The notes under the pieces: generated by a model
Told to the model about the DNA's origin: nothing
Databases searched by the model: none
The model's input: only the letters and a program-made list of their open reading frames with translations
IMG/VR virus record: IMGVR_UViG_3300046463_000093
Coordinates: 1 to 30,832 of that record
Source of the DNA: a virus
Length of the DNA stretch: 30,832 nucleotides
Strand: one strand, 5' to 3'
In this document: positions 30,089 to 30,832 of the stretch, piece by piece
How the letters are laid out: the number at the start of each line of letters is the position of its first letter
Position numbering within the stretch: the stretch's first letter is position 1
Translations under genes and position numbers: made by a program

Positions 30089-30714
30089 ACTTACCCATCG
30101 TTCCGGACGCAATCGCCGCAGAGGCGAAAGTCGATATTACCTTTGACACGTCCGTTAATCCGAGCGAGTCCGGGATCAGTGGTCGCAAGTCCTACCGCGA
30201 CCAAGCTATGCGCAAATATACTGTTGCCCTTGGTCCGAACGACGCCAAGGAAATCAAGTCTGTTTTCCTGGCCGTTAGAGGAAACAAATGGCCGCTTTGC
30301 ATCCGCGACTATGATGACAACTATCAACTTACCAATGAGCCGCAGACCCACGTCGGTGGTGTTATAAACCTAGTGCGAACCCTCACACCAGCAACCGGGT
30401 CCTCGCGGACGGGGTACACCAATACTTATTCCCAGCGCATCCTTATTGTCGATCAACGAGACGAAGCGTTCTCGGTAGAAATAAACGGCTCTCCAGCCAC
30501 TTCCGGGACTTGGACTTTAAGCGACCCCGGCATCCTGACAGTAACGGGACTATCTTCCGGCGACGTTGTGACGGTCACAGGGGAATATCTAATCCCGGTC
30601 TGCTTTGCCGATGACGCCATTACCATAACGATGCACTCGACTGGCGCATTTGAAGTTGCGGATGTCCATCTCAATGAAATCCTCGAACAAGAATTAACTG
30701 ACCTAACCACATGA
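30085..30714 (+). CDS. DUF2460-family distal tail protein
   Basis: The 209-residue product begins at a GTG that overlaps the tape measure stop (GTGA). Its pattern (AKVDITFDTSVNPSESGISG, then KSYRDQAMRKYTVALGPNDA and FLAVRGNKWPLCIRDYDDNY) is that of DUF2460 proteins, encoded after tape measures in alphaproteobacterial phages and gene transfer agents. It forms part of the tail tip hub. The C-terminal half is beta-rich (LTVTGLSSGDVVTVTGEYLI). Confidence 0.85.
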   Translation: MNLPIVPDAIAAEAKVDITFDTSVNPSESGISGRKSYRDQAMRKYTVALGPNDAKEIKSVFLAVRGNKWPLCIRDYDDNYQLTNEPQTHVGGVINLVRTLTPATGSSRTGYTNTYSQRILIVDQRDEAFSVEINGSPATSGTWTLSDPGILTVTGLSSGDVVTVTGEYLIPVCFADDAITITMHSTGAFEVADVHLNEILEQELTDLTT

Positions 30715-30724
30715 TCGGGCAACC

Positions 30725-30832
30725 ATGTCTGTAACCTACCGTTCGTCTTTAAAGACGACGCGAATGAACTCTGTGCTGAGTGACATCGATAACAGCACAA
30801 ACGCCGCAACTCTTGAGATCGGCACGACTGCA
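30725..30832 (+). CDS. Tail protein, 5' part only
   Basis: The ATG at 30725 opens a frame that is still open at the window end (36 codons). The sequence MSVTYRSSLKTTRMNSVLSD, then ATLEIGTTA, resembles the start of small beta-rich tail tip proteins in related phages. No strong ribosome site is seen. With only this part visible the call stays tentative. Confidence 0.5.
   Translation, partial: MSVTYRSSLKTTRMNSVLSDIDNSTNAATLEIGTTA

Noticed and set aside
1-30832. tRNA, rRNA, CRISPR arrays, insertion sequences, integrase or attachment sites
   Set aside because: I saw no cloverleaf with CCA-type arms, no regularly spaced repeats, no transposase or recombinase signature, and no duplicated core sites.

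Overview
The window is a nearly continuous stretch of a tailed-phage (Caudoviricetes) genome or prophage: the packaging, head, neck and tail part of the late region of a long-tailed siphovirus. Both ends are cut. The first gene (small terminase-like) starts before base 1 and the last (a tail protein) runs past base 30832. The family mix (PBSX-type terminase, MuF/SPP1 gp7-like protein, XkdF-type protein, DUF2460 tail protein) and the codon usage suggest an alphaproteobacterial host, possibly Rhizobiales. This is inference; no host gene, integrase, attachment site, tRNA, rRNA or CRISPR array is visible.

Layout. 1-1961: small and large terminase and a small linker-type protein. 1946-2320: a two-gene minus-strand island with its own promoter. 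2469-6987: portal, a laminin-G-like protein, small proteins including an Ig-like domain and a tiny lipoprotein, and a MuF head protein fused to a C-terminal ParB-like domain. 6974-7165: a second minus-strand gene. 7277-12124: XkdF-like protein, a frameshifted gene with Pro-rich and His-rich tail, three small genes, a scaffold-like protein with an internal start, a decoration-like protein and the major capsid protein. 12131-12247: a third minus-strand gene, a 38-residue membrane peptide.

12320-17954 is a sugar-chemistry cassette unusual for a structural operon: a Rossmann-fold protein, a DxD glycosyltransferase, a small protein coupled to a radical SAM/SPASM enzyme, a heptosyltransferase-like GT-B enzyme without a normal start codon, two methyltransferases (one FkbM-type) and a capsule-synthesis-like protein. 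17951-22811 holds adhesion genes: a W-x-R-K repeat protein, a tail fibre with a self-cleaving S74 chaperone, a GH16-like putative depolymerase and small beta-rich proteins. Cassette and adhesins together sit between the capsid gene and the neck genes, a place where phages normally have only connector genes.

22812-30832: head-tail connector, head closure, HK97 gp10-like protein, tail terminator, tail tube, tail chaperone pair with a well-formed -1 frameshift signal, a fourth minus-strand gene with promoter and inverted repeats, a 1323-residue tape measure, a DUF2460 protein and the start of another tail gene. Genes are packed stop-to-start or overlap by ATGA, TTGA or GTGA, so translational coupling is the rule. 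Two-hairpin leaders with a shared TGCCCTGAC block precede both the capsid and tail-tube genes.
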